Part shown: positions 1 to 6,901 of the stretch, piece after piece
How the letters are laid out: each line of letters starts with the position of its first letter
Position numbering within the stretch: position 1 is the first letter of the stretch
Virus record (IMG/VR): IMGVR_UViG_3300031825_000255
Span: 1-46,131 of that record
DNA from: a virus
Length of the DNA stretch: 46,131 nucleotides
Direction: 5' to 3' (one strand)
Position numbers and translations under genes: made by a program
Notes under the pieces: generated by a model
What the model saw: the letters and a program-made list of their open reading frames with translations, nothing else
Told to the model about the DNA's origin: nothing
Database searches by the model: none

Positions 1-20
1 TAGGGCGCTTAAACGTTTGA

Positions 21-94
21 GGCCGGGTGGCAGAGTGGTCATGCAGCGGATTGCAAATCCGTGTACGCCGGTTCGATTCCGACCTCGGCCTCCA
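21..94 (+). tRNA. tRNA-Cys (anticodon GCA), intact
   Basis: A 74-nt cloverleaf can be folded by eye. The acceptor stem GGCCGGG pairs with CTCGGCC with one G-T pair, the anticodon loop is TTGCAAA (anticodon GCA, cysteine), the T-arm carries GGTTCGATTCC, and CCA is encoded at the end. This is the integration target of the prophage. Its 3' half from position 47 lies inside the att repeat, so the functional gene consists of host 5' sequence joined to a 3' part that the phage restores. The copy at the right end has only the 3' 48 nt. Confidence 0.97.
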
Positions 95-139
95 CTATGA
101 AAGCCCCGTAGATTCAGGTCTACGGGGCTTTTTCATTTC
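47..139. repeat. attL: attL: left 93-bp attachment repeat
   Basis: Positions 47-139 match 45393-45485 base for base. The repeat starts in the tRNA anticodon stem and runs through the T-arm, the CCA end and the tRNA terminator. Flanks differ on both sides (AG before the left copy and AT before the right; C after the left and T after the right). Strand exchange must have occurred inside it. The distance between copies gives an element of 45,346 bp. Confidence 0.95.
101..133 (+). terminator. Rho-independent terminator of tRNA-Cys
   Basis: The arms 101-112 and 119-130 form a perfect 12-bp stem (AAGCCCCGTAGA with TCTACGGGGCTT) around a 6-nt loop, followed by a T-run at 129-133. The hairpin is fully inside the att repeat, so integration restores both the tRNA and its terminator. 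Confidence 0.9.
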
Positions 140-157
140 CAGCTTGTGCAGATGCGA

Positions 158-185
158 TTTCCATTATTTTGGGATCGTTTCCACT
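158..185 (+). promoter_or_regulatory. candidate integrase arm-type sites, left arm
   Basis: TTTCCATT (158-165) and TTTCCACT (178-185) lie between attL and the integrase stop codon. The exact 8-mer TTTCCACT returns on the far side of the core at 45280-45287 and inverted at 45344-45351. In the excised circle these would flank the attP core on both sides, as arm-type sites of tyrosine integrases do. Binding is inferred from position and repetition only. Confidence 0.45.
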
Positions 186-194
186 ATTCGGACG

Positions 195-1265
195 TCAGCG
201 GGTTGGGTTCACAACTTCGCCGACACGCCGGTAAACCGTCTTGGTGATCTGCTCCTTGGTGTGTCCAAGAAGTCGGCTGGCCTCGGTCAGGCTATCGATT
301 TCACTGGCCGCCTTCGGCCGGATATCACTAAAGCGGAACTGCTTGATCCGCTGGGCCAGGGGCTCGTCGCCAGTCGCCAATGCCGTGGTTGCAGCCTTCG
401 ATCTAGCCTCGTCCCATCGGTTACGCATCATGGCGTAGCTCATGCGCAGACCTCCGGCGTTGGTGATCAGCCTGGAGCTGGTTATGCCCGCAAGCTTGCG
501 CCTTTCCAGCAAGCCGTCGATGAACTGGCCAAGGCCTGTCGCCCGCTCCCCATCGTAGAGCCGGATACGGAGCTTTTTGTTCGTCTTGCCCTGGGCCACC
601 AGCAGGAACTCTCCACTCAGATCGCCAGTGCATGCCTTTAGGGTATCGGCAGGCCGCTGGCCGGTGAGGTAGGCCAGATCCATCGCATCGCGCAGTTCCT
701 GGCAGGCCTGGGCGTAGACTGCCGACCAGACGTCGTCCGCTGCGTAGTAGCCCCTGGCTTTTTCCTTGTTACGCCGCACGCGAGCGCAGGGGTTTTCCTT
801 GTCGGTGTGGCCCCACTCACGAGCCATCGTGAAAACGTGGGACAGCAAGGCGATCTCGCGGTTGCCGCGGGTTTTCGCGGAGCGACCATCTCGGTACTGG
901 GCAACGATGTGCGGCGTGATTGCCTCGATTGGAGCAGAGTCAAACGCCCTACGCAGATTCTTCAGTTCGGTCCGGTTATCGGCCTGGGTACGGGGGGCCT
1001 TGGTGGGAATGATCTCGCGCTCATACCGGTCGAATAGCTCCTTCATGAAGCGGACGACCTTCGGAGTGGTTGTGCGCTCCAGGCGGGCCCACTCGATACG
1101 TGCCTCGTTGAGGTCGGTCCCGAGAGGGATTTCCTTGCGCTTGCCGTTCTCGTCCTTGCCCAGGTAGTAGTACCCGACCCAGAGCTTGCCGGACTTCAGT
1201 TTTCGTTTGCGGGATATCATCCGAATCGGTAGGTCCCGGTTCTCTGGGCTCTTCTGCCTTCCCAT
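195..1265 (-). CDS. int: tyrosine-type site-specific integrase
   Basis: A phage integrase of about 356 aa (358 if a TTG six bases upstream is used) that would recombine attP with the tRNA-Cys attB. The C-terminal catalytic domain carries Arg in LTGQRPAD (about residue 204), a Lys-rich beta-hairpin (QGKTNKK), Arg in DIRPKAASE (about 316), His in LLGHT (about 335) and the Tyr nucleophile in TVYRR (about 345). The usual box II His, three residues before Arg, is Ser; the second integrase in this window has Arg there, so the change looks like a family trait rather than damage. The N-terminal third is the arm- and core-binding region. The gene points toward attL and follows the excisionase candidate directly: an in-frame TTG overlaps that gene's stop, and an ATG lies two codons on. 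Confidence 0.95.
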   Translation of the reverse strand: MGRQKSPENRDLPIRMISRKRKLKSGKLWVGYYYLGKDENGKRKEIPLGTDLNEARIEWARLERTTTPKVVRFMKELFDRYEREIIPTKAPRTQADNRTELKNLRRAFDSAPIEAITPHIVAQYRDGRSAKTRGNREIALLSHVFTMAREWGHTDKENPCARVRRNKEKARGYYAADDVWSAVYAQACQELRDAMDLAYLTGQRPADTLKACTGDLSGEFLLVAQGKTNKKLRIRLYDGERATGLGQFIDGLLERRKLAGITSSRLITNAGGLRMSYAMMRNRWDEARSKAATTALATGDEPLAQRIKQFRFSDIRPKAASEIDSLTEASRLLGHTKEQITKTVYRRVGEVVNPTR

Positions 1266-1267
1266 GT

Positions 1268-1504
1268 TCAACTGACTCGCGACAGATCAAGGGTCCAGGG
1301 TTCCTCTACGGCTACGGCTCCATTCGGCCGCACGCCGGCCAACTTCAGGCGGGCGTAGATGCGCCCAACAATCGGCTTGTGTGCCGCGTTGAGTTCGTAT
1401 TTCCAGCCGCGGATGGTCAGCCATTCAATCTGCTTCTTGGCTGAACTGGCGCCGATCATATCGGCCAGCTCTTTTCGTGAGAGGAACTCAGATGGAGTTT
1501 CCAT
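1268..1504 (-). CDS. DUF4224 family protein, probable excisionase or integration cofactor
   Basis: A small basic protein (78 aa from ATG) with the DUF4224 pattern: FLSRKELADMIG, then KKQIEWL, GWKYELN and PIVGRIYARLKL. Genes of this family usually sit immediately before a tyrosine integrase, as here, and an excisionase or directionality role is the usual guess; I see no direct proof. The start is ambiguous. An AAGGAG lies 5 nt before an in-frame TTG at 1510 but 11 nt before the ATG at 1504, so the TTG fits the ribosome site better. It is part of the leftward early operon. Confidence 0.8.
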   Translation of the reverse strand: METPSEFLSRKELADMIGASSAKKQIEWLTIRGWKYELNAAHKPIVGRIYARLKLAGVRPNGAVAVEEPWTLDLSRVS

Positions 1505-1555
1505 AGGCAATACTTCTCCTTCCTGGCGATGGCCATGGAGTGAGGGGGGTATGGA

Positions 1556-1888
1556 TTAGGCGGGGACTGCCGTGAGTGACTTACGTGCTGGAAAGGCCTT
1601 TCCTTCCCAGCGACCTGCCGGTCCCCTGATGTCTGCTTGAGGTTGGTAGGCCCGCTGGCGCTTTCCGTCGAAATGCTCCTGGCACGCCTGGAACAGCTCG
1701 ACCTCGTCGCCGATACCCATTAAGGCCTGTCCGGTGTTTGAGCCGATCTGCACCCGGCCGTCCTTAACCTTGCCATGCTGACTTGTCCGGTAAAGGTAGT
1801 AGCGACGGCCACCGCGGCTGCCGTCGCTGGCCTCGTTGAGATAGAACGCGACGTCGCCTTGGCGAACCCGGAGAGCTGACTTAGCCAT
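1556..1888 (-). CDS. small hypothetical phage protein
   Basis: A 110-aa protein rich in charged and aromatic residues that I do not recognise. It reads as a compact beta-rich domain (RVRQGDVAFYLNEA, RRYYLYRTSQHG) with a basic tail. Its ATG overlaps the last codons of the upstream gene by 8 nt, which indicates translational coupling in the leftward early operon. A 51-nt gap separates it from the DUF4224 gene. No transmembrane segment or cysteine motif is visible. Confidence 0.7.
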   Translation of the reverse strand: MAKSALRVRQGDVAFYLNEASDGSRGGRRYYLYRTSQHGKVKDGRVQIGSNTGQALMGIGDEVELFQACQEHFDGKRQRAYQPQADIRGPAGRWEGKAFPARKSLTAVPA

Positions 1889-2573
1889 TTGGCTGCTCCT
1901 TCCCAGGGTGATCTAGCAGGTTGTCGACGATAGTCTCGTCGTGCAGTGTCAGCGCAGGCCGCGTGGTGAAGACCTGGCCGTTGCCGTCCACCATCCTGAT
2001 CGGCTTCCCGTAGAGTGGGCCGCTCGGCGCGAATGGATCCGGCATGAGCTCTGGGTGCTCCAGCGAGAAAGAAACCATCAGCTCGAGCACGCAGTGGAAA
2101 AGCGGCCCCTCCTTCACGGGCGATTGGCGCTTTGCGTTCTTGTGGGTGGCGCTGTCCTCTAGCCCAGCGACAAACGCGATGTGGTCGAGCGCGCGGCCTT
2201 TTTTAGCCTCCGTGAGCCCTCTTCGGTGCACTGGGTTGACGGCCAGAGCATCGCAGATCCCGCTGACGCCGATTTTTTTCTCGATGTCGGCGCTGGTGCT
2301 CATCAGCCACTCACCGATGACTAAACGCGCCTGCTGGCGCAATGCGCACTGATTTCTGTAGTCCTGCTCCAGCTTGTCGATCGTTGACTTCGTGAATGGC
2401 AGCCCCTTCTTGAGGTCACGCATGAGGCGCGATAGCAGCAGCCCATCGATCTCATCAATAAGGTCGTACTGGCGGACTAGCCTGCGCGAGATCAGGAGCT
2501 TGGCTCGGGGCGAAAGCTCAGGTTGGCGCCAGATCCTGACCATCTTCCGGAAGTACTCAGGCTTTATCAGCAC
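1881..2573 (-). CDS. hypothetical early protein, unknown function
   Basis: The reading frame is open from 2696, but its first part overlaps the conserved-looking upstream gene. A GTG at 2573 preceded by GGAGG is the most likely start and gives 230 aa; an ATG at 2543 is the alternative. The protein begins VLIKPEYFRK, is largely helical and basic in the first half (SRRLVRQYDLIDEIDG, LMRDLKKGLPF), and has a C-terminal half with LFHCVLELMVSF and a Pro/Gly-rich stretch. I do not recognise the family. It overlaps both neighbours, so it belongs to the same operon. Confidence 0.7.
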   Translation of the reverse strand: MLIKPEYFRKMVRIWRQPELSPRAKLLISRRLVRQYDLIDEIDGLLLSRLMRDLKKGLPFTKSTIDKLEQDYRNQCALRQQARLVIGEWLMSTSADIEKKIGVSGICDALAVNPVHRRGLTEAKKGRALDHIAFVAGLEDSATHKNAKRQSPVKEGPLFHCVLELMVSFSLEHPELMPDPFAPSGPLYGKPIRMVDGNGQVFTTRPALTLHDETIVDNLLDHPGKEQPNG

Positions 2574-2769
2574 GGAAGCCGTCCTCCACCACCTTGATGC
2601 GCAGATCCAGGCCGCAAGCCTTGGCCAGCGGTACCAACTGCTCGATGGTGCTTTCCCCGTTCTGCAGAGCGAGCCCCAGCTGTACCAGGCGATCACCCAG
2701 GGCGGCGAAGGGGCTGGCGCTGGCCGGCGCGGGAGAGCGGTGCGCCGGGGCGTGTGCGGTCATGGTCAT
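2557..2769 (-). CDS. small Ala/Pro-rich hypothetical protein
   Basis: About 70 aa starting MTMTAHAPAHRSPAP. A disordered His/Pro/Ala N-terminus is followed by a helical segment (LGDRLVQLGLALQNGESTIEQL) and a short mixed C-terminus (GLDLRIKVVEDGF). The start at 2769 lies just before the stop of the upstream membrane protein (2766), a 4-nt overlap typical of coupled phage genes. No function can be assigned; the helical middle could mediate protein contacts. Confidence 0.65.
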   Translation of the reverse strand: MTMTAHAPAHRSPAPASASPFAALGDRLVQLGLALQNGESTIEQLVPLAKACGLDLRIKVVEDGFRADKA

Positions 2770-2987
2770 AGGATGAACCTCGGGTGTGGGAGCTGCTGGC
2801 CGGTGGCTATTGGTGCCTTTTGCTTGGGGCACGTGACCACTAAGGCGTTGCCGCTCATTTCGATTACAGGCTTCGCCAGTCGCTTGGCTTCATCGCGTTG
2901 GTAAAGCGCCACCTGCGCAATGTAGAAGCTCGCCATGGCAGCGATACCCATCAGCCAGTGGCAGAACCAGTGCTGTCGGCTGCTCAC
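2766..2987 (-). CDS. small membrane-anchored hypothetical protein
   Basis: A 73-aa product read from GTG at 2987, preceded by an excellent AGGAGGTGA site six bases upstream, which decides the start. A hydrophobic N-terminal stretch (about residues 7-28, LMGIAAMASFYIAQVAL) should span the membrane, followed by a short soluble domain. The GTG overlaps the stop of the upstream gene (GTGA). Such single-pass proteins are common in early phage operons; the role is unknown. Confidence 0.65.
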   Translation of the reverse strand: MSSRQHWFCHWLMGIAAMASFYIAQVALYQRDEAKRLAKPVIEMSGNALVVTCPKQKAPIATGQQLPHPRFIL

Positions 2988-3607
2988 CCTTCACCTCCTG
3001 GCGTCATCGCTTCGCCTTCTCCATCAACAGGCGAGCCACCGCAGAAGCTGCAGGGCTTGAGCGCTACCGGATCGGGGCCATGCTCACGCAGACTGGCGGC
3101 CACTCGCTCGATCTGCGCCAAGTGCTCGGCTTCATCGGGGAGTTGAGCGGCAGGCCTCTCGCCTGCCAGGCTGGCGGTTCCCGTAATCACGTCGAAGATC
3201 GAGCGAGTGCTGGACTTGTCTTGCTGCGCCACGATTTCAGCGTGTTCGGAATCGTGGCGCAGCTCACCGGGTTGCATCGCAGAGCCCCAGATACTCGCCA
3301 GCTCCTTGATCTGGCCCAGCGTTTCCGCTGCGCGTATCGGTGATCCGGTCTGGCCCGCCTGTGCTAGTTCTTCAATCGTGCGAAATGCTTCCCCGGCCTG
3401 CTCGATGACGAACTCCAGGCTGTTTGCGCCGCGCTGGTACTCGGCGACCAGTTGCAGCAGTCCGGCAGGAGCATCGCCCTCAGCCAGGCTGGCGATCACG
3501 GCTCCGCCTCGGCCGATGGCCACCGCTGCGCCGAGTTGCAGAGCAGGACGCATGGCCTCGAAGTTCAGGCCCAGGCCGGGCTTCAGTACCACGGTGATCT
3601 TTTCCAT
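2984..3607 (-). CDS. hypothetical protein with C-terminal PCSFCGG zinc-knuckle remnant
   Basis: A 207-aa, mostly helical Ala/Glu-rich protein starting MEKITVVLKPG. Near the C-terminus it reads ALKPCSFCGGSPV and then ends after about 17 more residues. That motif matches the first CxxC half of Lar-type (restriction alleviation) zinc ribbons, but the second half is missing, so it is either a partial fusion or a convergent two-Cys motif. The gene starts 2 nt after the csrA stop and overlaps the next gene, so it is co-translated with them. I do not assign a function. Confidence 0.7.
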   Translation of the reverse strand: MEKITVVLKPGLGLNFEAMRPALQLGAAVAIGRGGAVIASLAEGDAPAGLLQLVAEYQRGANSLEFVIEQAGEAFRTIEELAQAGQTGSPIRAAETLGQIKELASIWGSAMQPGELRHDSEHAEIVAQQDKSSTRSIFDVITGTASLAGERPAAQLPDEAEHLAQIERVAASLREHGPDPVALKPCSFCGGSPVDGEGEAMTPGGEG

Positions 3608-3609
3608 GG

Positions 3610-3807
3610 TCAGGTCCTCGCGACTACCGGTTGGCGGCTCCGCTCCGAGCCATGGATGCGCTGGTAGATCTCCTCGCGGTGGACATCGACGTCTTTGGGC
3701 GCCTTGATGCCGAGGCGGACTTGGTCGCCTTGGTAGCCGAGCACAACGACCTCGATGTCGTCCCCGATAATCAGTTTCTCGCCGACCCTTCTGGTCAAAA
3801 TCAGCAT
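3610..3807 (-). CDS. csrA: CsrA/RsmA-family RNA-binding translational regulator
   Basis: A 65-aa protein beginning [20 protein letters not shown], the classic CsrA N-terminus, with Leu4 and Arg44 (in VHREEIY), the residues known to contact GGA-containing hairpins. CsrA/RsmA dimers bind GGA motifs in mRNA leaders and usually block translation. The ATG at 3807 is supported by AAAGGAG seven bases upstream; a TTG further up is unlikely. It is the second gene of the leftward early operon, after a LuxR-type regulator. Compared with chromosomal CsrA the core is intact, with a short basic tail ([12 protein letters not shown]). It could bind phage mRNAs or interfere with the host Rsm system. Confidence 0.93.
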   Translation of the reverse strand: MLILTRRVGEKLIIGDDIEVVVLGYQGDQVRLGIKAPKDVDVHREEIYQRIHGSERSRQPVVART

Positions 3808-3924
3808 GTGAATCTCCTTTTTTCTGGGCAAGCCAAAGGCCTGCCGACGTTCATGGCTTTGCCGAATTGATGGTTGATTAGGTTGTTGCCTGGCTGCGCC
3901 CTGGCTATGGGCGCACGCCGCTGA

Positions 3925-4311
3925 TCACGCGGCTATCAAGCCTGTCTCTCCGCAGCTCCGACCGGGCTGGTGCTGTTCCGTCTTGCGCTCCGGCTGGCGG
4001 AAGTCGCGGCGTGTTGGGGCGCTGTCGACGGTTGGGTGGAGGGCGGTCACGCTATTCAGCATCAGCACGCATGCTGGGGTGATGATCTGGCGGCGGAAGG
4101 CCTCAAGCACCAGACCGCGAACGGTCTTGGCTCCAAGCTTGAACCGAGCATCATCAAGTCGCTTTTGCGCCGTTCCCGGGGCAATACCCATCTCGCGGGC
4201 GATCTCCTTTGCGCTCAGGTCTCCCGCAGCTAACAGAGTGGCCTCTAGCTCACGCGGGGCGAGCCCCATGCCCAAGTGGCCCTTCCAGTTGCCTGCAATA
4301 ATGGTGTCCAT
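3925..4311 (-). CDS. LuxR/GerE-type helix-turn-helix regulator
   Basis: A 128-aa protein. Residues about 17-75 form a LuxR-type DNA-binding domain: LAPRELEATLLAAGDLSAKEIAREMG followed by a recognition-helix region (APGTAQKRLDDARFKLG). No receiver or autoinducer-binding domain is present, so it is a stand-alone HTH. The C-terminal 40 residues are Arg/Thr-rich and look disordered. It is the first gene after the leftward early promoter and has AGAGGG before its ATG. By position it could control the integrase operon or act on host promoters; which is not visible. Confidence 0.8.
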   Translation of the reverse strand: MDTIIAGNWKGHLGMGLAPRELEATLLAAGDLSAKEIAREMGIAPGTAQKRLDDARFKLGAKTVRGLVLEAFRRQIITPACVLMLNSVTALHPTVDSAPTRRDFRQPERKTEQHQPGRSCGETGLIAA

Positions 4312-4340
4312 GTCGCCCTCTCGAGTGTCCGCTTGTGCGT

Positions 4341-4396
4341 AATATGAGTAATCTCATAATGGCGCGTCAATGGGTAATGTCATATTTTTATGAGTT
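4341..4396 (-). promoter_or_regulatory. leftward early promoter with CI-like operators (PL/OL candidate)
   Basis: On the minus strand a TTGACG -35 (4365-4370) and CATATT -10 (4341-4346) are 18 bp apart, and a perfect dyad TATGAG-TAAT-CTCATA (4343-4358) lies over the -10 and spacer. Upstream, AACTCATAAAA (4386-4396) is identical to 11 nt of the cro-side operator at 12310-12320. Shared half-sites at two divergent early promoters are what a lambda-like repressor needs. Promoter boxes are seen; repressor binding is inferred. Confidence 0.6.
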
Positions 4397-4429
4397 CGCC
4401 GTTCCGTTGCGATGGCGAGTTCCGTATTG

Positions 4430-4449
4430 TACTGTTTATGCATACAGTA
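4430..4449 (+). promoter_or_regulatory. LexA (SOS) box
   Basis: TACTG-N10-CAGTA with the inner sequence CTGT-N8-ACAG matches the gammaproteobacterial LexA operator (CTG-N10-CAG). It ends 13 nt before the ATG of the DUF1654 gene and next to its AAAGGAG site. A TTGCGA at 4407-4412 could be the -35, with the box covering the -10 area, so LexA would block transcription until DNA damage. Confidence 0.75.
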
Positions 4450-4462
4450 AAAGGAGTGGCAC

Positions 4463-4774
4463 ATGGCCAAGCAGAAAACCAAGCAGCAGCCTCAAGAGCT
4501 CTCACCGTTCGAGAAATTGGGGCTACGTGTCTCGTCGATGATTAACGCGCCGAAGGCGCAGCTTGAGCGTCAGGTGACTATTCACCGGCTGGACACCGAC
4601 CCGGACGAGGCGTGGGAGGGGGTTTTGGAGCTACTGGTCGAGACTGATGGCCTGGAAATGACCCGGAATTCGGATGGCACGGTAACTCTCAGATGGGATC
4701 GTCCAGCAGATGACGATGTTCAGGTGCGTAATGCGGAGCTTGAACCTGTCGCTGAAGACGAAGCCGCGTTCTGA
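4463..4774 (+). CDS. DUF1654 family protein, SOS-controlled
   Basis: A 103-aa protein with the DUF1654 pattern known mainly from Pseudomonas: SPFEKLGLRVSSMIN, then RQVTIHRLDTDPDEAWEGVLELL and a short beta segment (GTVTLRWD), with an acidic tail. AAAGGAG precedes the ATG. The LexA box directly upstream agrees with my recollection that members of this family belong to the Pseudomonas SOS regulon. Molecular function is unknown. It faces away from the leftward early operon and would be expressed on induction of the prophage or on DNA damage. Confidence 0.85.
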   Translation: MAKQKTKQQPQELSPFEKLGLRVSSMINAPKAQLERQVTIHRLDTDPDEAWEGVLELLVETDGLEMTRNSDGTVTLRWDRPADDDVQVRNAELEPVAEDEAAF

Positions 4775-4887
4775 TGATGTGGAGGCACGGTCAAGCAGGA
4801 GGAAGAGGTCTCGCGACAGGAGTATCAAGCTAATCGCTCGGTGTGTATTGTGTGTATAATATCGGCAAGCAGCGCGGGGAGACGGCA

Positions 4888-5070
4888 ATGCGAAGTCGGG
4901 AGGTAATCGAGCTGCTGGAGGCGGATGGTTGGTACGAGGTGGCCGTGAAAGGCAGTCACCACCAGTTCAGACATCCGACCAAGTCGGGCAGGGTGACGGT
5001 TCCGCACCCGAAGTCGGACCTGCCGAAAGGCACCTACCAGAGCATCCTGAAGCAAGCTGGCCTCAAGTGA
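4888..5070 (+). CDS. hicA: HicA-family mRNA interferase toxin
   Basis: A 60-aa protein with the YcfA/HicA fold signature: MRSREVIELLEADGW, then VKGSHHQFRHP containing the catalytic His (GSHHQF), and VTVPHPKSDLPKGTYQSILKQAGL. HicA is a double-stranded-RNA-binding-like fold ribonuclease that cuts mRNA. The ATG at 4888 follows GGGGAG; a longer frame upstream has no support. A TATAAT at 4855-4860 could be its -10 box. It is followed 31 nt later by hicB. It probably acts as an addiction or phage-exclusion module of the lysogen. Confidence 0.92.
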   Translation: MRSREVIELLEADGWYEVAVKGSHHQFRHPTKSGRVTVPHPKSDLPKGTYQSILKQAGLK

Positions 5071-5101
5071 GGCTGGCTATACCACCCAAGAGGGGAACAC
5101 C

Positions 5102-5506
5102 ATGAAATATCCCGTCGTCATCCACAAAGAGCCTGGCAGCGACTACGGCGTGACCGTGCCGGATGTGCCCGGCTGCTTCTCCGCCGGCGAGACGATGGCT
5201 GAGGCGCTGGAGAATGTGCGCGAGGCGCTTGAGCTGCATTTCGAGGGGCTGGTGGCGGACGGAGAACCGCTCCCGCAGCCGCAGGAGGTCGACGTGCATG
5301 CGGCGAACCCGGACTATGCCGGCGGCGTGTGGGCGCTGGTCGACTTCGATGTGACGCCCTACCTGGGCAAGGCTGTGCGCTTCAACGCCACCTTGCCAGA
5401 GCATCTGCTGGCGCGGATCGACGCCTACGTGAAGAGCCACCCGGAGCAGAAGAGCCGATCAGGATTCCTGGCCGAGGCGGCCTTGCGGGTATTGCAGCAC
5501 GGCTGA
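5102..5506 (+). CDS. hicB: HicB-family antitoxin
   Basis: A 134-aa protein: an N-terminal partial RNase H-like domain (KYPVVIHKEPGSDYGVTVPDVPGCFSAG split over strands, then ETMAEALENVREALELH) that binds HicA, and a C-terminal ribbon-helix-helix segment (VRFNATLPEHLLARID, SRSGFLAEAALRVL) that binds DNA. The GAGGGGAACACC before the ATG is a good ribosome site. RHH-type HicB proteins usually repress their own operon, so autoregulation at the 4855 promoter is likely. Confidence 0.93.
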   Translation: MKYPVVIHKEPGSDYGVTVPDVPGCFSAGETMAEALENVREALELHFEGLVADGEPLPQPQEVDVHAANPDYAGGVWALVDFDVTPYLGKAVRFNATLPEHLLARIDAYVKSHPEQKSRSGFLAEAALRVLQHG

Positions 5507-5547
5507 GGGCAGAAACAAAAAAGGACGAGCAAACCATCGTCACTGAG

Positions 5548-5580
5548 AAGGGCCTAGGCATTGATTGGGCCTTTTCTTTT
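5548..5580 (+). terminator. possible terminator after hicAB
   Basis: AAGGGCC (5548-5554) pairs with GGGCCTT (5567-5573) with one internal mismatch, followed by TTTTCTTTT. Position fits the end of hicAB. The imperfect stem keeps confidence modest. Confidence 0.45.
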
Positions 5581-5701
5581 GTGGGTCTCCCCTCTCGAAG
5601 GAGAGAGAGCTCGCATTTATTATCTTGTGCTAGGGCTGAAAACAGCCAGAAGCAAGCAGTAAGCTTATTGCTTGTGTTCGATTATTAATCTAACGTAAGC
5701 C

Positions 5702-6901
5702 CTAGCGTTGCGCCAAAGCTATACAGTAAGAATAAAAAAATAGCAAGCCTTCTAATCGCGACTGTATGAAATCCAAATTACCTGATAATCCTTTGCTAAA
5801 CATTTCGCTCGACTTTAAACCAAATAAAATGAATGGATCCATAACTTGGGTGAAAGGAATTCTATCGTGATACAAGGAAATGTGCGGAATGTTAGTCGAT
5901 AGCACTGGCGCATCATTGACTTTTACTGCCAATGCTGATGGTGCGGTAGCATTGCCCTGCCCAATATTTGCAGAGATTCGATCCATGAGCACTAGATCCT
6001 CTCGCAATGTTATTTGATAATAACCGTTAATATGGCTATCTTCCAATACCGCTACGTCAACTTTTCCGCCGCTAGGCGAGTGTGCAAATTTTCTTCTTAA
6101 TAAAGTAATGCTTGGCTCAATAGGTTTTACGCCATTGATTTTAAGACCACTATCAGAAATGTATTCTGACTCTTTGTAGTGCTCGACTCCGAGGTTGTTA
6201 TGCAAATAGAAAGGCTGGTCGGTATTAAATCTAAGATCCACAGCGCCATGGGTGACATTTATCAATGCTGGAGTGGCAGCCAGGCCGATGGCAAGCGGCT
6301 GACTTATGTTGACCCCAAACCAAGGTTCGTCATAAGGATGCATTAAAGTGTCATTCATCACTATTATATAGTACTCATTACCTGTAATCAGTCCCTTTTC
6401 AAGGTAACGTAAATAATCCTCTTTCTTCCGATTTATGGCTGATGCTATACGTAAACACCTGTGGTTATACATTTTCGCTGGATCAGCAGAGCTGTTTCTT
6501 CCTTGACAAACCCATTCAAAATGCTCTGGGTCTGGCGTTGGCGTCACTACTTCAAAACAGTAGCTTTTCCCTTCTTTTTTGGCGAAAAAATCTGGTCCTT
6601 CTGACGCACTTGATATTTCTGTAAAACCACTCCTTAGAAGATGATAATAAAATAAAATCTCCGACATCCTCTGCTCATAGCTATGTCCTGATTGCATGAT
6701 TTGCTTATTGAAGTGCTTATCTTTAAAGGGGCGAAAAGCTTGATATATACTTGCTAATCTTTCAACGGCCTCTTCGATTAATAAGGCTACTACAGTTTCA
6801 TGTTTGCCTGAGCAAAAGAACCGCATTCTTCTTGATAAGACGTCAAGCCACTTCTCTTTTAGATAGGCTTCACACTCTTCATCAGTAACTCGCTTTGCCA
6901 T
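5702..6901 (-). CDS. unknown accessory protein with a possible nuclease-like core
   Basis: A 399-aa protein that I cannot place in a known family. Residues about 70-125 contain a helix (YEQRMSEILFYYHLLRSG) and then SEGPDFFAKKEGKSYCFEVV. This resembles the Asp...beta-hairpin...Glu core of PD-(D/E)xK nucleases, although the usual ExK Lys is absent (EVV). The C-terminal half is rich in aromatics and beta segments and ends in a hydrophobic helix (LEGLLFFYSYCIALA). Base composition is clearly more AT-rich than the structural genes, indicating recent acquisition. It is transcribed alone on the minus strand, within the zone that is active in lysogens. A defence or exclusion role is possible but unproven. 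Confidence 0.85.
   Translation of the reverse strand: MAKRVTDEECEAYLKEKWLDVLSRRMRFFCSGKHETVVALLIEEAVERLASIYQAFRPFKDKHFNKQIMQSGHSYEQRMSEILFYYHLLRSGFTEISSASEGPDFFAKKEGKSYCFEVVTPTPDPEHFEWVCQGRNSSADPAKMYNHRCLRIASAINRKKEDYLRYLEKGLITGNEYYIIVMNDTLMHPYDEPWFGVNISQPLAIGLAATPALINVTHGAVDLRFNTDQPFYLHNNLGVEHYKESEYISDSGLKINGVKPIEPSITLLRRKFAHSPSGGKVDVAVLEDSHINGYYQITLREDLVLMDRISANIGQGNATAPSALAVKVNDAPVLSTNIPHISLYHDRIPFTQVMDPFILFGLKSSEMFSKGLSGNLDFIQSRLEGLLFFYSYCIALAQR

Noticed and set aside
195-1265. Inactive integrase because the box II His is absent
   Set aside because: The second integrase also lacks His at that position and both keep Arg, Arg, His and Tyr, so it is a feature of the subfamily.
2574-2696. 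N-terminal extension of the 1881-2573 gene
   Set aside because: It overlaps the neighbouring gene and is Trp/Arg/Ser-rich shadow sequence; GTG 2573 has GGAGG before it.
3610-3831. A longer CsrA with eight extra N-terminal residues
   Set aside because: That start is TTG without a ribosome site; ATG 3807 has AAAGGAG and gives the canonical N-terminus.
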